Positions 21,023-33,162 of a DNA stretch of 64,000 bases are shown in pieces. Position 1 is the stretch's first letter. Every line of letters starts with the position of its first letter. Both the position numbers and the translations under genes were made by a program. The notes below the pieces were generated by a model. It searched no databases. It was not told the origin of the DNA and saw only the letters and a program-made list of their open reading frames with translations. The stretch is from Cheiracanthium punctorium (Eukaryota > Arthropoda > Arachnida > Araneae > Cheiracanthiidae), in NCBI GenBank assembly GCA_038373885.1, contig JAWZYV010013275.1, positions 53,181-117,180 on the forward strand. Reading direction: 5' to 3'.

Positions 21023-23229
21023 ACTCTACAAAGGAAAATGTATTGGACATGTTATTATAGTGGGCACACAGTATATTTCATTATACCTGACTGATGGGAC
21101 GAACAAGTTTATGCTCAAGCCCTGAATAGAACCCGGACTCAAGGTGTGGTAGAATGGTTCGTTAGTCGCTGTACCATTGGGGCAGCTGTATTTATGAATG
21201 CGAAAAACCAGTCTTGTAACATGATTATAAACGATGATTCACCAATTGTTGATAGTTGAGAACAAATTTGCATGTGACGCTTGCAAAATAATGATAACTC
21301 GAAAATGCGTATGAACGTTGTAGCTTTATTTATAGCTGTTGTCAGAAAATTTTTTGTTATTCTTTTTCTTTTATTAATAAAGCAGAAATATTCGTTTTAA
21401 ACACTGTTTCTACACAAAACTTGACACAGCATAAACAATATTAATAAATGTTATGCGGCAAGGAAAAATCTTTTAACGGAGTTGTGATGACCGTTTTCGC
21501 TGCTGTTCAGTAAAAAAAGGAACCTTGTGGGTCCACCACTGTGTTGTCTCCCGCCACCCGTCGATCTTCGTGAAATCGAGGCAAAAACCAAAGCTGGTTG
21601 CATTCATGCTGGATAGAAGACAGTTGCTGTGCTGGTGAACTTACGCTAATGTCCGGTGAATAGGTTAATTTTGCAAATGCATGTGCAGTGAAACTATACC
21701 GGAGTTTGAAAACCACATTCGTTCTAACATCGAGGCACAATTCTTCATCTTTCCAGTCGAAGCAGGGTATTGCTCCTGGCTATTTTGAGAAAGCTTGTCA
21801 GCCGTTATTCTCTGATGTTGCCGTTGTGTCCATTCTAATCCTGCTGCCTGTAGCATGACGTCTTCTAAGATGCGATCTCACCTACAAATTCCGACGGAGT
21901 AACACGGGCTGCCAACTACTTGGACGTGATAAGTATATACTACACAAGTTAAATTTTGTTAGATATTTTTTGTTACGTTTCTGTACGGTTGTTGATATAA
22001 GTCAGTGTTCTAAGAGAAACTGTCGCCATTCATGATATAAGCACACGAAGTTAGAGTCGGAAGGGACTAAAGTACTTTATGCAAGTACAACCTTAAAGTA
22101 CTACCTTCTGACCAGTATCTTATCCTTTTGAAGTGCATATTTGTGATAAATCCTTAAATGCGTTAGAAATTTTCACTTGCCGGTAGCACGAGGACACCAT
22201 AATTTACAAATATCCTTGAAGTGTGTTTTGTTGAAATGCAACTCATACAATGTAAAATGCTATGTTGAGATGTAAGGTAGGCTCATTAAGTGATAGACAT
22301 ACTCATTTACCGATAATGTAAAATAAAAATTTAAAAAAAATATTCATTAGACCACGGGAAGAGAACAGACTCTTCGAACGATTTTAAGTTCTTTTCTGGT
22401 CACTGCTTTTTTTTTTATCTTGTGCGAAAGGGAGCTTTTTTTAAAGCTTTCTAGAAGTTTTTATTGAATATGAGCTTTAAAATAATAATATAGTTATTTT
22501 AAAAGATAATTTTAATTCAACTCTGAACGATCGTATCAAGTATACTCATTTATGCATCACAAAGTTAAGAAAATAGTTAGCAAAAACTTTCGTCCTCCTC
22601 AACGGGATACGATTGTGCACACCGCTGACTCGTGCCGAACACTAATATAAGCGTCTTTGCGACTAGGCTACAGAAGCGGTTACAACGACCCTTAAAATTA
22701 ATGTTTTGGTTCGTAATCTCGTTGAAGCGAAGAAACATTGTTATGCATTCATTGAAACTTCGTACTGTAATTGGAATCACCTACAGCGATAAACTGAGTA
22801 CTAAAACATTTGAAATTTCGTATGCATATAGTTGAAAGATGGCTTTAAACGCTTTTGCTAATGTTGTTTAAAAAATGAGAACCATAATTTTTTTAAATTA
22901 GTGTTTAAAATTAGCCGAAATGAAAATGTTTCATTTATTTGAGAGAAATTATTGGATTTTAATTAAAAAAACATTTAAAAAATCCTTTTAGTTGGTTTTC
23001 ATTAATGACATCGAAAGAGCCTACGTACCATATACTACCAAAATAGGTCGAGCTGTTTTTTTATATAAGCGCGCTGATCAGAAAATCCAATTTTTAGTTT
23101 GAACAGCACAAGTCTGAACACTTGCGCAGAAAGACATATTAGTTTAATCCATTTGAAGTTTGGTATGCTTCTATTTTTACAATTTCAATATTTACAATTT
23201 ACAGCTTTAATATTTACAGCTTCAATATT
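21023..23229. other. Gene-free stretch
   Basis: No gene recognised. A minus-strand frame at 21507-21740 (77 codons, fairly balanced composition) has no motif I know, and its context gives no clue. Inside 22380-22480 there are T-rich runs. The stretch ends at the start of the inverted-repeat family. Confidence 0.5.
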
Positions 23230-23465
23230 TACAATTATTTTCAAATGAAGGATCATTTTGCCCTTGGGTGAGGGTAAAATGATCCTTTGGACTCTTTTTC
23301 AAAATCCTATTTTTTCGTTACTCAATTTGGGTTCAAAATATTATTAAAATATATTTTTAATGCAAAATATAGTGGCAAAGGGCCCAAAATTTAATTTAAC
23401 CTTTCTGTTGTCTTATGCAAGTTTTCCCTTTAAAGGGATCATTTTGGGGCACCTTCCTCTACTAA
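23230..23465 (-). repeat. Inverted-repeat family, copy A
   Basis: On the minus strand this reads from GAGGAAGGTGCCCCAAAATG at 23463 towards a hairpin at 23249-23288. That hairpin has arms AAGGATCATTTTGCCCTT and AGGGTAAAATGATCCTT. The whole copy is an inverted match of 24463-24705. Shared blocks include the AAGTTTT..TATAAAATAA region, ATTTTGCAT and TTTTAATAATATTTT. Confidence 0.75.
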
Positions 23466-23654
23466 CAATAATGATAGACGAAAAATAGTCGTTTAAATAG
23501 CAAGTTACATGATTAAAAAAATAGTTCTAGTACATATTTTTGTTTAAGTTTAAAGTAATCTTATTGCTTAACAACATTTACCTAAATATTGCTAAACTTA
23601 ATGGTATGTAATTCGTGGAATTTCATAATAAGAGAATTTTTAGAATAACGGAAT

Positions 23655-23780
23655 GAGAGGAATTTAAAGGTATACCCAACTAATATACGAAATACATTTC
23701 AAGAAAAGAAGGCGTAGGAAGTAATATAAATAGTAAGACACTCATAAAAAATGTGAAATCACCTGAAATAATGTAAACTA
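23655..23780 (+). repeat. Local tandem duplication, unit 1
   Basis: The block GAATTTAAAGGTATACC...AAGAAGGCGTAGGAAGTAATA...ATAATGTAAACTA is repeated at 24174-24293. The tail of unit 1 (CAAATCTCTC) resumes at 24152, after a MITE that splits it at a TA. Confidence 0.85.
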
Positions 23781-24149
23781 TCAAGTTGTAACGAAAGTTT
23801 TCCGCCATATCTGCCTGAAATACTAACTTCAACTCCTTAGATAACTGTTTTTGAACTTTCGGTACCAAACCTGCACAGTGTCACATGATACAACAATAGT
23901 ACATAAAGCTGTACTCATAAACAACTGGAAGTAAATGATGGTTCTAATCCTCTAGAGTGATAGTTCTATTTGAGACACCTTATACTTAATGATAACTATA
24001 TTTTTTACAGATTTCACAACACAGTGTTATAAAGTAAACCTCTTTCTTTCAAATGCCAAAAATCGTTTGACAAAATATGAGCAAATACGCCAACGAGAAC
24101 TGTGTGCTGACGAAGTTTGTGGTGGCGGGAAACTTTCGTTACAACCTAA
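23781..24149 (+). mobile_element. Mariner-type MITE, copy 1
   Basis: This 369-bp non-autonomous element has imperfect inverted ends: TCAAGTTGTAACGAAAGTTT inward from the left and TTAGGTTGTAACGAAAGTTT inward from the right, both continuing into (T/C)CCGCCA. TA flanks both sides (23779-23780, 24150-24151). The undisturbed site TGTAAACTACAAATC in the second duplication unit near 24285 is its empty site. It matches 31414-31816 closely but lacks about 33 internal bases (the piece around GTTGATATTATGTAGCTG). It encodes nothing. Confidence 0.88.
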
Positions 24150-24170
24150 TACAAATCTCTCAAGAATTAC

Positions 24171-24300
24171 GGAATGAATTTAAATGCATACCGAACTAAA
24201 ATATAAAATACATTTCAAGGAAAGAAGGCGTAGGAAGTAATATAAATAGTAAGACACTGATAAAAAATGTGAAATTGCCTGAAATAATGTAAACTACAAA
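24171..24300 (+). repeat. Local tandem duplication, unit 2 (empty site)
   Basis: Nearly the same sequence as 23655-23780 plus the flank after the MITE. It contains uninterrupted TGTAAACTACAAATC, so it preserves the state before the MITE entered unit 1. Confidence 0.85.
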
Positions 24301-24462
24301 TCCCTTACCATTCTTGTCGATGTATTCATGTTGAAATAAATATACAACATTCAAAGTCATCGAGACACAGACTGAACTTCTATTGCATTATATTCTAGTA
24401 AAACATGGAGAGTTTCACTTGTTCTTCACTGAATGAAAAGAAATGCACCAATATAACCAAAA

Positions 24463-24705
24463 TATAGAGGAAGGTGGCTTAAAATGATCCCTTAAGCGAA
24501 AAACTTGTATAAAATAATACACATGCTTAAATAAAACTTTGACCCTTTGCTATCATACATTACCCTATATTTTGCATCGTAAACATATTTTAATAATATT
24601 TTAAAAGTATATTGAGTAATGAAAAAAAAAAATAGAAATTTCAGAAAATAATCAAAGGATCGTTTTACTCTCAACCAAAGGACAGAATCAACCTTCATTT
24701 CAAAC
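24463..24705 (+). repeat. Inverted-repeat family, copy B
   Basis: This copy starts GAGGAAGGTGGCTTAAAATG and proceeds to AATCAAAGGATCGTTTTACT, matching copy A in reverse orientation over about 235 bases with divergence. The short frame at 24492-24698 crosses it and is not coding. Confidence 0.75.
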
Positions 24706-25071
24706 CTACTGCAAATTGTTTTTTGGCAAAATAAAATTTGTAAAAGTAATTATGACTACAGATAATGGAGTAAAATTATTAAGTTTTACAATCATGACCG
24801 AAAACCGGTATGCATAATTTATTTTATGAAAATTTTAGAGTAAAAAAAAATTCACAAACAATAAAATGGAATATTTCAGGATTATAATTCAAAGATTATG
24901 GCCTACAATAAACGCAGAAATAAATTAAATAATGTAACGGGAGAAAGTTGAGCATTTTGAGAACGGTTGAAGGGCTGCCATGATTTCTAGGACTCGGCAC
25001 TGTAGTTTCTTAAGCCGATGAATCATTTTACCCTGTAATATGGCTGGACATTAGGTCATATTGTTACGAAT

Positions 25072-25980
25072 TTCTTTCTGCACTTTAACGGCTAAATATA
25101 GTATAAAATTCATATTCTACGTATAAATTAATTGAAATTTGCCTTTCGCTGCATGCAAATCCATTAACTAGAACTCCAGATAGGTAATTTTGGGTTTCCA
25201 TCACTTAGCAGAGGGTTTGAGGAAACCTCGAGAAATTTTTATGCTGGACCTTAGCTAACTTCACTTTTGCGGATTTTTTTTTGGAGCCAATTTCGCGATA
25301 TTTCTCCAAAAACTCGCCAAGCTTGGTGACATTTCGGACATTTAGCGCGATTTTAACAATGGGACCTCTAATGTTTATTTCCCTGCATTAGTATTATGCA
25401 ATAGCCTAATATTACTCTTTTACATTTCTATGGCGCAATCAAAATTCGCGATAGTTTGGGATCTTCCAGGGGATATAATTCTCTTAATTGTGCGCGGGAT
25501 ATCGGCAAAAGTTATAAAAAGGGCAGAGAACCCGGGGAAGTTCGTTAGTCTGTAGTTTGTCCGCTGTCGCGCAAGCAGAGAAGCCTGAGCTCTCTGCTTG
25601 GATGGGAAGCTATATTTTACATGCTTTTGGAGCGGTTTTCCGCTTGTTTTTGAATGCTATGTGTGAATATTTTATTGATTTATGTCAATTTTCCTCGAGT
25701 ATTTCCACTGAATTTTAGACTGTGGAAGAGTTTTATTTTGTGTGTGATATACAACATCTTGGAAAGCTTCTGTACTTAGCGGACTGTTATTAGCAAGTTA
25801 CAGTGTGTTAGTGCCTGTGAATTTTGTACAGAAGATTGTTCAACGAAGTTCTAGAAGCAGTAAAATTTGTCTTCCATCCTGACAAGTGGAATGTTTCAAA
25901 GAACATTCTGCAAACACTGGAGTTTTAAACGACGAACCCAAGAATTAAGGAGAGTTCTCTGCAGCAATATTATTGGATGA
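25072..25980 (+). repeat. Probable solo LTR of a Gypsy-like element
   Basis: The stretch starts TGTTACGAATTTC, a common Gypsy LTR start. It holds a TATA box (TATAAAAA, 25513-25520) followed within 30 bases by AGTTCGTTAGTCTGTAG, which could be the initiator. It is GC-richer than its neighbours and has no coding frame. The right end is not defined, because I found neither a TTACA/AACA terminus nor a target duplication. It might include a leader. The coordinate 25980 is approximate. Confidence 0.35.
25513..25520 (+). promoter_or_regulatory. TATA box of the putative solo LTR
   Basis: TATAAAAA lies upstream of AGTTCGTTAGTCTGTAG, at a spacing usual for an arthropod core promoter. Function is inferred only. 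Confidence 0.35.
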
Positions 25981-26942
25981 CGCCGAGAAGCATAACAAAA
26001 ATAGCAAGTAATTTTTATCTAAAAACATACTCCACTCAGTAAACCAAGCGATATTTCTGTACATGAAAGACTGTATATCTAAATAAATAGGAAAGGCAGT
26101 GTTTGCCTTATAACAGATGTTATAAAACATAATTTTTCCTAGAATTCTATTTATACGTGCAATACTGTAACCATTCGAATACTGCCATTGCTTCCTCTTC
26201 ACTTGGCGCAAGTAGTTTAGTTGTTACCCGGTAGACAGCGCTACTTGTATCTTAGAAAAAATATGTGGATCGTTTTACCCGCTTTGATTATTTTTGGACA
26301 TCTTCCCTTACATCTGATTAAATCAGAAAAATTTTAAGTTACATTTAAAATCATTCAAGCGAAGTAGAATTTCTTCCAGATAAATTATCAAACATTTAGT
26401 TTGTCGTAATGCAGATTTTCTTTTAATCATTTTAAATTTCCGAAATAAGGAATTGAAATGAATGATATAAATATATGTAATAAAAGAAAAATATAAATAA
26501 AGGGGAAAAAGCAGCAGCTTAATATTTCGATTTTCTGAAATAAATCTTTTATAATCGTTTTATATTTATGGGGCACAATACATGATGACTTGTAATACTA
26601 AGAAAATTAATGAATATCATCTTTCACATAATCCCATCAAAAGCATGTTTTAAAAGGTGCATTTTAAGAATAAGAGTCTTTTAGGCATTTTAAAATTCAT
26701 ATTTATTAAAGATTTCATAAAGTTCAACTAATGCTCTTACAAAAGCAAATAAAGGGAAAGACAATAAAAGAAAAGAAAATTTCAGTTTGAAGACAACTTT
26801 TGATATGGATTCATCCAAAATACTTTAATAGAAGTACAGGATTAAACTATAAAATAAATATTTCTGTCGTTGTTCAAGAATTAAATAAATTAATTAAATA
26901 TATGTGCATATCTTCTTCTTAAATAAAACAAAGTGTTAACTT

Positions 26943-26963
26943 TCTCTCTCTCTCTCTCTCTCT

Positions 26964-26995
<32 letters not shown>
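26943..26995. repeat. Compound (TC)n-(TG)n microsatellite
   Basis: Pure TC run, a short CCCTCCC bridge, then a TG run. It may mark the 5' end of a decayed Helitron, since TCTG/TGTG runs sit at the same place in the copies at 33506 and 36986. Confidence 0.9.
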
Positions 26996-27571
26996 CTGTT
27001 TGTCCGATCTCATAGTGACAAGATAGCTGGTCCTAGAGCTATCAAATTTCGTATACGGTTTCACTAGGACAAGTCCTAACACGTCGAAGCAATTTCCGAA
27101 ATTCGAATAAGATAAACTTTTATTTGAAGTTATATGCGATTTTCGTCATTTTTTCTCGCGTAATGTGTAAAAAAGGCTGTAATTACTCTTACAATAAAAC
27201 GATATTTGCATCATCGGATAGAGGCGGCAAATGTTATTTTAAACACAGTTTGTTCCGAATATGTAACATACTTTGCAGATTTTTAAGAATTTTTAAAAGA
27301 AAGGATTACTTTTGAAGAATTTTAATATAATGTTTTGGATTTAAAAGGAGCTGCTTGAATATTTCCATGCCCTCTTAGAAGTCAATCGTGATCTAAGCGT
27401 TTGTGCTATGTTGGCATAGATAGCATTGAATCACTTTCCATTTACATTACTTTTTTTTTTAAATTACCAACCATGGATTATCCAGCAGAATATTTGATAG
27501 CTTTCAAATGGGATACCGGGTTTTTAAATCCCCAAAAAATTATTTCTGTGACCTCATGAGTTTTAAAATGT

Positions 27572-27575
<4 letters not shown>

Positions 27576-27613
<38 letters not shown>
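27576..27613. repeat. Poly(A) run of 38 bases
   Basis: Uninterrupted A run with no recognisable retroposon body immediately upstream, so no element is assigned. Confidence 0.9.
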
Positions 27614-27614
<1 letters not shown>

Positions 27615-28220
27615 AGGCTACCATCTTAATGCAATTTGTTCCTTCTGTTTTCTCGCTTGTATATAATATTTTTTTTTAATTAAAAAATGATGATGCAAGT
27701 AAACCAAATGTGGAAATTCACGTTTATTATTATTATTATTATTATTATTATCATTATTATCAAAAGATCTTTTTTATCGATTGCTTAGATTAAAACTTTT
27801 AAATACTTTATCACAGTTCAAAACTTCCTACATTTTAAACGTTAAAAAATTCTTTTCAAACACGATACGTTAAAAATTTTCTATTTACTTATTTATTTTC
27901 GTATTTAATTAAGCCCCAACCGCGCTTATATGTTTCTTATCCTATGTATTCTGCGAACATTGTTCATTCTAACGCAGAATTACGTTCCTCTAACGGTCCT
28001 ACGTAAAGAAAAATTCTTTTTCAACGTCCTTATGAGTTTCAATATTACTCCATTTGGAAACTACCGTGTTAAATCACCAGATGAACTGATTCGACAACAA
28101 GGGGTCTCTTTTACGGCAGTCAAAACGTGATGTCATAAATTGCGTGATATTCATAAATTCTCCAAAAGAATTTCACGTCGCATTGGCTATTTGAGTTACT
28201 CTAAATAGCGTATATATATA

Positions 28221-28283
28221 TGAGAGAGGGAGAGAGAGAGAGAGAGGGGAGAGACAGAGAGAGAAAGAGAGAGAGAGAGAGAG
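28221..28283. repeat. (GA)n microsatellite
   Basis: A 63-base GA-rich run with a few interruptions. Confidence 0.9.
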
Positions 28284-30769
28284 CAAATTTAAACTGATTT
28301 AATTACGGAACATTAGTATATTTCTAAATACTGAACATTAGTATATAGTATGGTATATGTACAGTGAAATGTTAAATATAAACTATTTCGATGCGTTTTC
28401 ACATGACGTGGGGTTCGCAGTGTTTACAGAGATACAGAATCTAAATAGAATTAACAAAGCATAAAATAGAGTGTAGTTAACTGTGATTCTACAGTGAATG
28501 TCGAAAGTATATTGTGCAGTGTGCGAATGGTTAAAATTTCTTTCCATATTATTTTAGGCCAATTCATATCCATTTAAGTACTTTTTTCGTTAATTTCTTT
28601 TCTAAATGAATCAATAAGTGAGCCTGGCATTATGTATTTTGTCCATTTTCTTTAAGATGTTCCAAAATAAAACACATTTAATGAATACATTTTTTAAGTA
28701 TGTGTTATGCCTGCAATGCAGCAGTGGTTTACGTAAGTAAATATCTACAATAATGTTTAACAGAGCATTGCAGCATTTTGTAAACTTTTAAAAGCAATAG
28801 GAAGTAAATCCTTTTATAGCTAATTTATGGTGTGTAATTTATAAAATATTACATTAAAATTTTTTATAGAGCTTTTACAATTTAAGCTCAATAATTCATG
28901 ATCAGAAACATTTACGCTGTACACATCTTATCACTTTTTTGTACTCTTAAAACTCTCTGTCCTGGCATTCATATCTGAGTAAAAGTAAACAGAAATATCA
29001 TCCCAATTTTCCTTTAAATATGACAGTTTTACTTTTATTTTCTACTTATATTTTAGCGAAATCCCAGATATTAAACATTTAGAAGCACTATTTCTGTAAC
29101 TCTGAAAAAAAAAAAATTTTTTTTTTTTTGGTCTTTCAATATAAATAACAATTTAAGAAATACTACTTTTGAGCTAGATTAAATTTTATTTCTCTTCATA
29201 ATATTTCTTTTTGAAATAGCTTCTTTCGAGCTAGTCCTTTTTTAACAGACAAACATAAATGTTGGGAAAGCGGTACGATATAAATTTAGATGTATTTCTC
29301 CATTAAGGAATAAAAAGTTGACTTCCTTCCGCTCAAAAAGTTTATTGCTGAAATTTAGTGCGCGATGCGAATTTGTCTCAATTGCATAAATAATCGTAAA
29401 TTTTGGAACAAAATGTGATATGCATCTGAAAGATATTTTGCATAAAAATGTATTATAGCTAATGTTAAAACTGAAAGTGAGTTTAACCATTTATCATAGT
29501 ACAATAAATGTTTAAGAAATTTGGATATAACTTGAAAAAAAAATACCGCCTGAGTTTTGCGCATTAGATTCTTCTCGCAAATTTAGAATTTGCAATAGTT
29601 TTGATAATGCGATGAATAAAATTCGTATCTTTGAACCTAAATTTTGTTAGTGATTACTTTATTACGAGTAAAATGTGCTTAGTTTTCATAATTTTGAAAT
29701 TTTCTTTTTGCTTTATTAGTTTATCAAAAATAATTGTTTGTTTTTAAATAAAATCATTTTCCTTTGAAATTTATCATATCATCTTAATAATTAAATGTTA
29801 ATTGTTTTATTAAAGGTATTTAGCCACTATGTTGCGTATCACAAAATACTGACACATTTACAAAGTATATTGGTTCCTATTTCAAGGTGGTAGTGAGCGG
29901 TTAGAGTTAAAATCCATTTTTCACGGTTAATATTTCTTAGAAATGTTGATACAAACAACCTTTAGAAAACAGTATTTGATTAATAAAAATTCAAGTAAAA
30001 TATACTTTTAAGAGTTGAAGAAACAGAGCAAAGGTAGGAAATATATTATTACGAAATCTGGTAGTGGGTGAACGATAAAACACCGAAAGCACGAAAAACA
30101 AATATAGCAATTTATTAGACGAATTGAAGCTCTAATACCTCACAGAAAAAAGCAGAATTTAGTAATACGGGCAATTTTCAAATCATTAACCAGCACAGCA
30201 ATTGCGCTATTCGAAACGCAATGTCAACGTATCACTTCGCATTCGCAGCCTATGAAACACTTACCCCCTGACGGCCTGACTGATGGAATGTTCTTGCAGG
30301 AGTGGCCCGGGAACTAAGCCTTTAATTCTGATATTTGTAGATCTTCGTGCTGCATTTTCATCTTGTTTTGTGTCCCCAAAACATCACGGGTTCACTAACC
30401 CACTGTGAGAGCGACTTCTTTATTTATAGATTTGAAAGCGGATGTGACGTCACATAGGATATGACATTATTTTTCTAAGCTTTCCCAGAAACTTCCCTCC
30501 TAAAGGAAATACTGCCAAAATCGACACCAGTTTCGAAAACTTTCTTATTGTCACCAATATCGCCAAAATGGTCTCCAAGTTTGTCGTTAAGATCAAGGAG
30601 TTAATACTCATTTCACTTGCAACAATGCCCGTACAACACTCTTTCCCGCGATACACATTAGCTCGAAAAACAACATTGCAGTTTTGTAACAATATTGTCA
30701 CTTAACTATTTTCTTAATCTCACTGAATACCTAATTCATTATGGGAAAAACTTATTAAAAGAACATATA

Positions 30770-30932
30770 CAGTGAACCCACTTAGTGGAATAGCCAATTT
30801 ACCACAAAAATTTATTCTAATAAGCGGGATTTTCCATCAATCGGGATTAGAATTTGTCTTTGGTGCACTGACAATTTATTGCGATAAGCGGAATATTTCT
30901 TCAACCGATATTACATTAAGCTGGTTCCACTC
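30770..30932. mobile_element. Short pogo/Tigger-like MITE
   Basis: A 163-bp unit with inverted ends CAGTGAACCCAC and (minus strand) GAGTGGAACCAGC, flanked by TA at 30768-30769 and 30933-30934. CAGTGNAACC ends with a TA target are typical of pogo/Tigger elements. It has no coding capacity. Confidence 0.5.
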
Positions 30933-31262
30933 TATTATTATATACTTTTAATAAGTATATCTGCCAGGGACTTTAAAGCATATTATAAAATGTGTGATGA
31001 TAGTGTTTATTAGTTTCATTATTATTATTTTTAACACTAGGGGCCAAGGCCCCCAGACTCGCTACGCTCGCTTTTCATATGAGGCATTCGGCCCCTAATC
31101 GGGCTTATTCGTAAAAAAGACATAATTTCAACAGAGAAAACCCGAAGATTGGATCAGATAGAATGTTACTGAGCTAAGCTACACATTGCTTAGTTCTTGC
31201 ATCTTCATTGGTACATAAAAATTTAAACTTCACACTACAGAAACCCCCTACCCCTCATAACA

Positions 31263-31411
31263 CGGAAGATATTTTGTTATGGGAATCCGTGTTGTACGGG
31301 TCCTGAGCTATACTCCACCTGGAGTGCGGACTCCGCTTATAATCGCTGGAAAAATTATTTGTACTCCTCAGAAAGACAATGATATTTAATGTTGCCATTC
31401 AAAGGTTATAC
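31263..31411 (+). repeat. Dispersed repeat split by a MITE
   Basis: The block with CCGTGTTGTAC, CTATACTCCACCTGGAGTGC and TGTTGCCATTCAAA matches 39195-39330 in Helitron copy 2. The match continues after the MITE with AGGA(A/G)CTAA(A/G)GCG at about 31821-31840. The second copy thus shows the site before MITE insertion. CCACCTGGAG contains a short palindrome. Confidence 0.75.
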
Positions 31412-31413
31412 TA

Positions 31414-31816
31414 TCAGGTTGTAACAAAAGTTTTCCGCCATAACTGCCTGAAATACTAACTTCTAACTCCTTAGATAACTGTTTTTGAACTTTCGGTACC
31501 AAACCTGCACAGTGTCACATGATACAACAATAGTACTTAAAGCTGTACTCATAATTCGTTGATATTATGTAGCTGACTCTTGGCAACACAACTGGAAGTA
31601 AATGATGGTTCTAATCCTCTAGAGTGATAGTTCTATTTGAGACACCTTATACTTAATGATAACTATATTTTTTACAGATTTCACAACACAGTGTTATAAA
31701 GTAAACCTCTTTCTTTCAAATGCCAAAAATCGTTTGACAAAATATGAGCAAATACGCCAACGACAACTGTGTGATGACGAAGTTTGCGGTGGCGGGAAAC
31801 TTTCGATACAACCTAA
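31414..31816 (+). mobile_element. Mariner-type MITE, copy 2
   Basis: This is a 403-bp copy of the family at 23781-24149. Inverted ends are TCAGGTTGTAACAAAAGTTT and TTAGGTTGTATCGAAAGTTT, with TA on both sides (31412-31413, 31817-31818). It has the internal segment (TTCGTTGATATTATGTAGCT) that copy 1 lost. The paralogous sequence at 39325-39350 lacks the element. No open frame. Confidence 0.88.
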
Positions 31817-32456
31817 TAATTAGGAGCTAAAGCGTAATCAAATAAGAACATATATTTCAGCTGTATTTTTAATAATGTAAAACCTATTGGACACCTTGCG
31901 AATTCGCCACCCATGGCGATTTTTCATTATTTGGCGACTTGCGTACATGTAAAGTTAATAAAATCTACGGAACAGATAGAATAGCCTGCCACCAATGGCG
32001 ACTTTTCATTATTTGGCGATTTACACATACTCACAACCTATATTTACTGTTAATTTAAGGTTACCGGAAAACCGTTATCCATACTTTCATTTACATAATC
32101 GTTTGCAGATTGGCGTACTTAACACCACGAATTATACCATCTCGTCGCGCTAGCAAATATCCAAAGTGTACTATAACTGCTATAATGGCATAGTTAACGC
32201 CAAATATTTCTACTGGTAGCAAATAATCCAGCTGGACGAGAACCGGCTTTAAAATAATCTGCATTTTAATTATTTTTCATTTTCAAGATATTAGTTATTC
32301 TGTTTTGGAAAAACGAATAATCGCTAATTCTAAACTCCTGTTGTCTAAGCGAACTTACTATTTGAAAATTGTCAACTTTGTGTAAGACATTTTGAGTTAC
32401 TTATTTCATATAGTTTTTATTTTCGCGTAAAATGGGCGTAATTCTAACTCATGTTT

Positions 32457-32738
32457 GTAAATTTCACGCGATTCTAGATACTTGGAAACGCTTTGTTGCA
32501 AAGGAATGAATGATTTTATTCCAAATCTGGCAACCATTCTGTTTATTTTTTCAGTTTTTTATTAATATCTTCTAAAATAATTCGATTTTCGAAATTTAAC
32601 TTAGCTCATCACGTTCCTCGGAATTTTTCGAGTCTGTGGGCACCTTAGTTGTAATTTAAATCCCCACGGTTTAGGAGGAAATAGGCCAACAAGCTTTGAC
32701 AGCGCCAACGGCCTTTACTTTTTTTTAGAATAGAGAGA
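32457..32738 (-). repeat. Reverse-oriented Helitron 5' end, copy 1
   Basis: On the minus strand the unit begins TCTCTATTCTAAAAAAAAGT and continues with TTCCTCCTAAACCGTGGGGA...CGAAAAATTCCGAGG. This is a diverged match to the first 150-200 bases of the Helitron at 33506. It breaks at TTTGTAAATTTCACGCG, at the same point as copy 2. No 3' end is seen, so it is probably a fragment or internal duplication. Confidence 0.6.
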
Positions 32739-33162
32739 TACCCAAATTAAATTTCATGCTGTTCTGGAAACTCCCGGAATCTTTTCGCAATCGAAAGATT
32801 TCGTTTTGTGTACACACCTATTCTCATGTCCATGCAAACGATTTATTTGTGAAAAAAAAAAAATGATAATAAACTGTGTAATCTGGAAAATCTCTTTTAA
32901 ACGAATTTGAATCCCAATTACATGACGTCATATTCACTTCAAAAGGGTAATTTTGTCACGCAAAGGATTTACTTTTTTGACTCTCGGAAATAAAATGGTG
33001 CTGAAAATAGCGAAAAATCGCTTAAAAAGGAGGGAACGGTTAGATTTTCAGATTTTTAAAGAAGCGCATATTGTTTTCTATACTTTTATACATGATCATG
33101 AAAATTTTCAAGCGGATCGTGCAAACGGTGAAGAAGTTATTAGGCGTTTTGTGTTAACTTTG

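Larger units (their letters stand above)
26313..30769. other. Gene-free stretch rich in simple repeats
   Basis: No gene recognised. It includes (TC)n at 26943-26968 with (TG)n at 26974-26995, a 38-base A run (27576-27613), (ATT)n at 27724-27760, (GA)n at 28221-28283 and an A/T inverted run at 29105-29129. The part 28015-28200 is a diverged relative of 36218-36380 inside Helitron copy 1 (shared TTTCAATATTACTCC and AAACTAC blocks). Helitron-derived DNA therefore extends here, probably from the TCTGTTTGTCCG-type start near 26995. The frames of 63-83 codons lack motifs. Confidence 0.55.

Noticed and set aside
21507..21740. A 77-codon minus-strand frame as a host exon
   Set aside because: No known motif, no supporting splice context that I could defend, and no neighbouring exons.
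31035..31130. GC-rich block with CTCGCTACGCTCGC as a possible terminator or bacterial-like insert
   Set aside because: It has no paired structure or coding trace of note, and similar short GC patches occur in eukaryotic repeats.
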